A program made the position numbers and the translations under genes. DNA of 64,000 nt from Mucilaginibacter endophyticus (GTDB lineage Bacteria; Bacteroidota; Bacteroidia; Sphingobacteriales; Sphingobacteriaceae), in the NCBI RefSeq assembly GCF_003351025.1, contig NZ_QPCG01000005.1, positions 567,165-631,164 on the forward strand, given 5' to 3'. The notes below the pieces were generated by a model, which was not told where the DNA came from, ran no database searches, and saw nothing but the letters and a program-made list of their open reading frames with translations. Position 1 is the first letter of the stretch, and each line of letters opens with the position of its first letter. Below are positions 62,751 to 64,000 of the stretch, piece after piece.

Positions 62751-64000
62751 ATGATTTACTTTTTCTTTAATAAAGCGAATACGGTGTTCGCCGTACAACA
62801 TAGTCAAACGCTCCAACCGACAGATATTTCAAAACTAAGCTGGCTTTTTGCAGGCGCGGAATTAAACCGGGACACAATTGTGACCGGTTTTTTTATTGGC
62901 CCCAGAGCAGCGATGGTTACCCCGTGGAGCACCAACGCGGTTGAAATTACGCAGAATATGGGCATTGAAGGCGTTATCCGCATCGAGGAATTTGCAGCGG
63001 TTGATCCTGATTTTTCGGCTTTTGACCCGATGCTGTTTCAAAAATATGCAGCGCTTAATCAGGCGATCTTCACTATTAACATTAAACCGGAAGCAATCCT
63101 GGAAATTGCGGACATCGCCCAATATAACAAGCAGGAGGGACTCTCTTTAAGTGACGAAGAGATTCAATACTTAAACGGTCTTTCTGAAAAGTTAGGTCGT
63201 AAGTTGACCGACTCTGAAGTATTTGGCTTTTCTCAAGTAAATTCGGAGCACTGCCGCCATAAAATTTTTAATGGCACTTTTGTGATTGATGGACAGGAGC
63301 AACCTGTTTCGTTGTTTAAGCTAATTCGCAAAACGTCCGAAGCTCACCCGAACGGAATTGTCTCGGCTTATAAAGATAACGTAGCCTTTTTAAAGGGGCC
63401 CGTAGTTCAGCAATTCGCGCCAAAACGTCCCGATGTACCCGAATTCTACGAGATCAAAGATTTTGAATCGGTAATTTCCCTGAAAGCCGAAACCCATAAC
63501 TTCCCTACCACTGTTGAGCCTTTTAACGGTGCAGCTACAGGATCGGGTGGTGAGATCAGGGACAGGATGGCCGGAGGCCAGGGTTCTATTCCGTTGGCCG
63601 GTACAGCAGTATACATGACAGCGCTTTCGCGCTTAGCAGCAGACCGCCCCTGGGAAAATGGCGTTGCCGAACGTAAATGGCTTTATCAATCGCCGGTTGA
63701 TATTTTAATTAAAGCTTCGAACGGAGCATCGGATTTTGGTAACAAGTTCGGTCAACCGTTGATCACGGGTTCGCTGCTCACTTTCGAGCATGAGGAAGAG
63801 TCACGCATCCTGGGTTATGATAAGGTAATTATGCAGGCAGGCGGTATAGGCTACGGCAAGCTGTCGCAAGCCAAAAAACACAGCCCACAGGTAAGCGATA
63901 AAGTGGTGATTTTGGGTGGCGATAATTACCGGATCGGCATGGGCGGAGCAGCCGTTTCTTCAGCAGACACTGGCGCTTTAGGTTCGGGAATCGAGCTGAA
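62751..64000 (+). CDS. purL: Phosphoribosylformylglycinamidine synthase (partial, 3' end missing)
   Basis: The frame opens at ATG 62751 and is still open at the window end, giving the first 416 residues of a large-type enzyme of about 1220 residues. The N-terminal PurS-like domain is followed by the linker and the synthase domain with V-N-S-E-H-C-R-H-K-I-F, L-K-A-E-T-H-N-F-P-T and G-S-G-G-E-I-R-D. The protein makes formylglycinamidine ribonucleotide from FGAR, glutamine and ATP in purine synthesis. The glutaminase domain lies outside the window. Confidence 0.97.
   Translation, partial: MIYFFFNKANTVFAVQHSQTLQPTDISKLSWLFAGAELNRDTIVTGFFIGPRAAMVTPWSTNAVEITQNMGIEGVIRIEEFAAVDPDFSAFDPMLFQKYAALNQAIFTINIKPEAILEIADIAQYNKQEGLSLSDEEIQYLNGLSEKLGRKLTDSEVFGFSQVNSEHCRHKIFNGTFVIDGQEQPVSLFKLIRKTSEAHPNGIVSAYKDNVAFLKGPVVQQFAPKRPDVPEFYEIKDFESVISLKAETHNFPTTVEPFNGAATGSGGEIRDRMAGGQGSIPLAGTAVYMTALSRLAADRPWENGVAERKWLYQSPVDILIKASNGASDFGNKFGQPLITGSLLTFEHEEESRILGYDKVIMQAGGIGYGKLSQAKKHSPQVSDKVVILGGDNYRIGMGGAAVSSADTGALGSGIEL

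Noticed and set aside
62555..62755. A minus-strand open frame with protein-like composition in front of purL
   Set aside because: It has no ATG, is only about 66 codons long, and overlaps the purL promoter and start. It may be a gene remnant, but chance in AT-rich DNA is as likely.

Overview
This window is from the chromosome of a Gram-negative Bacteroidota bacterium, most likely a Sphingobacteriaceae member close to Mucilaginibacter or Pedobacter. The evidence is two SusC/SusD pairs, an ECF sigma/FecR pair, a hybrid two-component system, T9SS sorting domains, Haem_bd, HYC_CC_PP and FtsX-type permease families, and almost no Shine-Dalgarno signals. The species assignment is inference. No rRNA, complete tRNA, CRISPR array or transposase gene was seen.

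Layout. 1-1281 is the 3' end of a large secreted MBG-repeat protein with a gliding-motility C-terminal domain. 1359-2510 is an AT-rich orphan TIR-domain gene. 2533-14618 (minus strand) is polysaccharide locus 1: ECF sigma, FecR anti-sigma, SusC with an STN signalling domain, SusD, GH28, GH89 alpha-N-acetylglucosaminidase and an HGSNAT-like membrane acetyltransferase. 14853-18464 is an unusual fusion of a seven-helix membrane region, an AraC helix-turn-helix and a full FtsX-type permease. 18505-19966 is a divergent EamA exporter and Lrp/AsnC regulator pair. 20139-36993 (plus strand) is locus 2: GH32, an STN-less SusC, SusD, GH29, GH2, a beta-helix protein and a hybrid two-component regulator.

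37062-40322 holds tatA, a Tat-exported bicupin, a haem-binding/P460 fusion and a small lipoprotein. 40446-46613 (minus) is an HAE1-type RND efflux operon with a small membrane protein at its head. 47216-50920 is a second AraC-FtsX fusion, paralogous to the first. 51073-60632 (minus) is a Cus-like copper/silver efflux operon with two tandem adaptors, a pump gene split into two overlapping frames, two small secreted proteins, a heavy-metal-binding protein and an AraC regulator with a metal-binding-like N terminus. 61108-61893 is a lipoprotein with an internal duplication, and 62751-64000 is the start of purL.

How the parts fit. Locus 1 looks controlled by outer-membrane signalling through SusC, FecR and the sigma factor. 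Locus 2 looks controlled by its hybrid sensor, and its SusC accordingly lacks STN. In locus 1 the acetyltransferase and alpha-N-acetylglucosaminidase are translationally coupled, recalling the two-step end-trimming of glucosamine ends known from lysosomal heparan sulfate breakdown. A 30-bp element built from two 9-bp direct repeats at 21-bp spacing recurs four times, ahead of the bicupin, haem-protein and RND operons, with constant polarity. It looks like a LytTR-type operator shared by these units.
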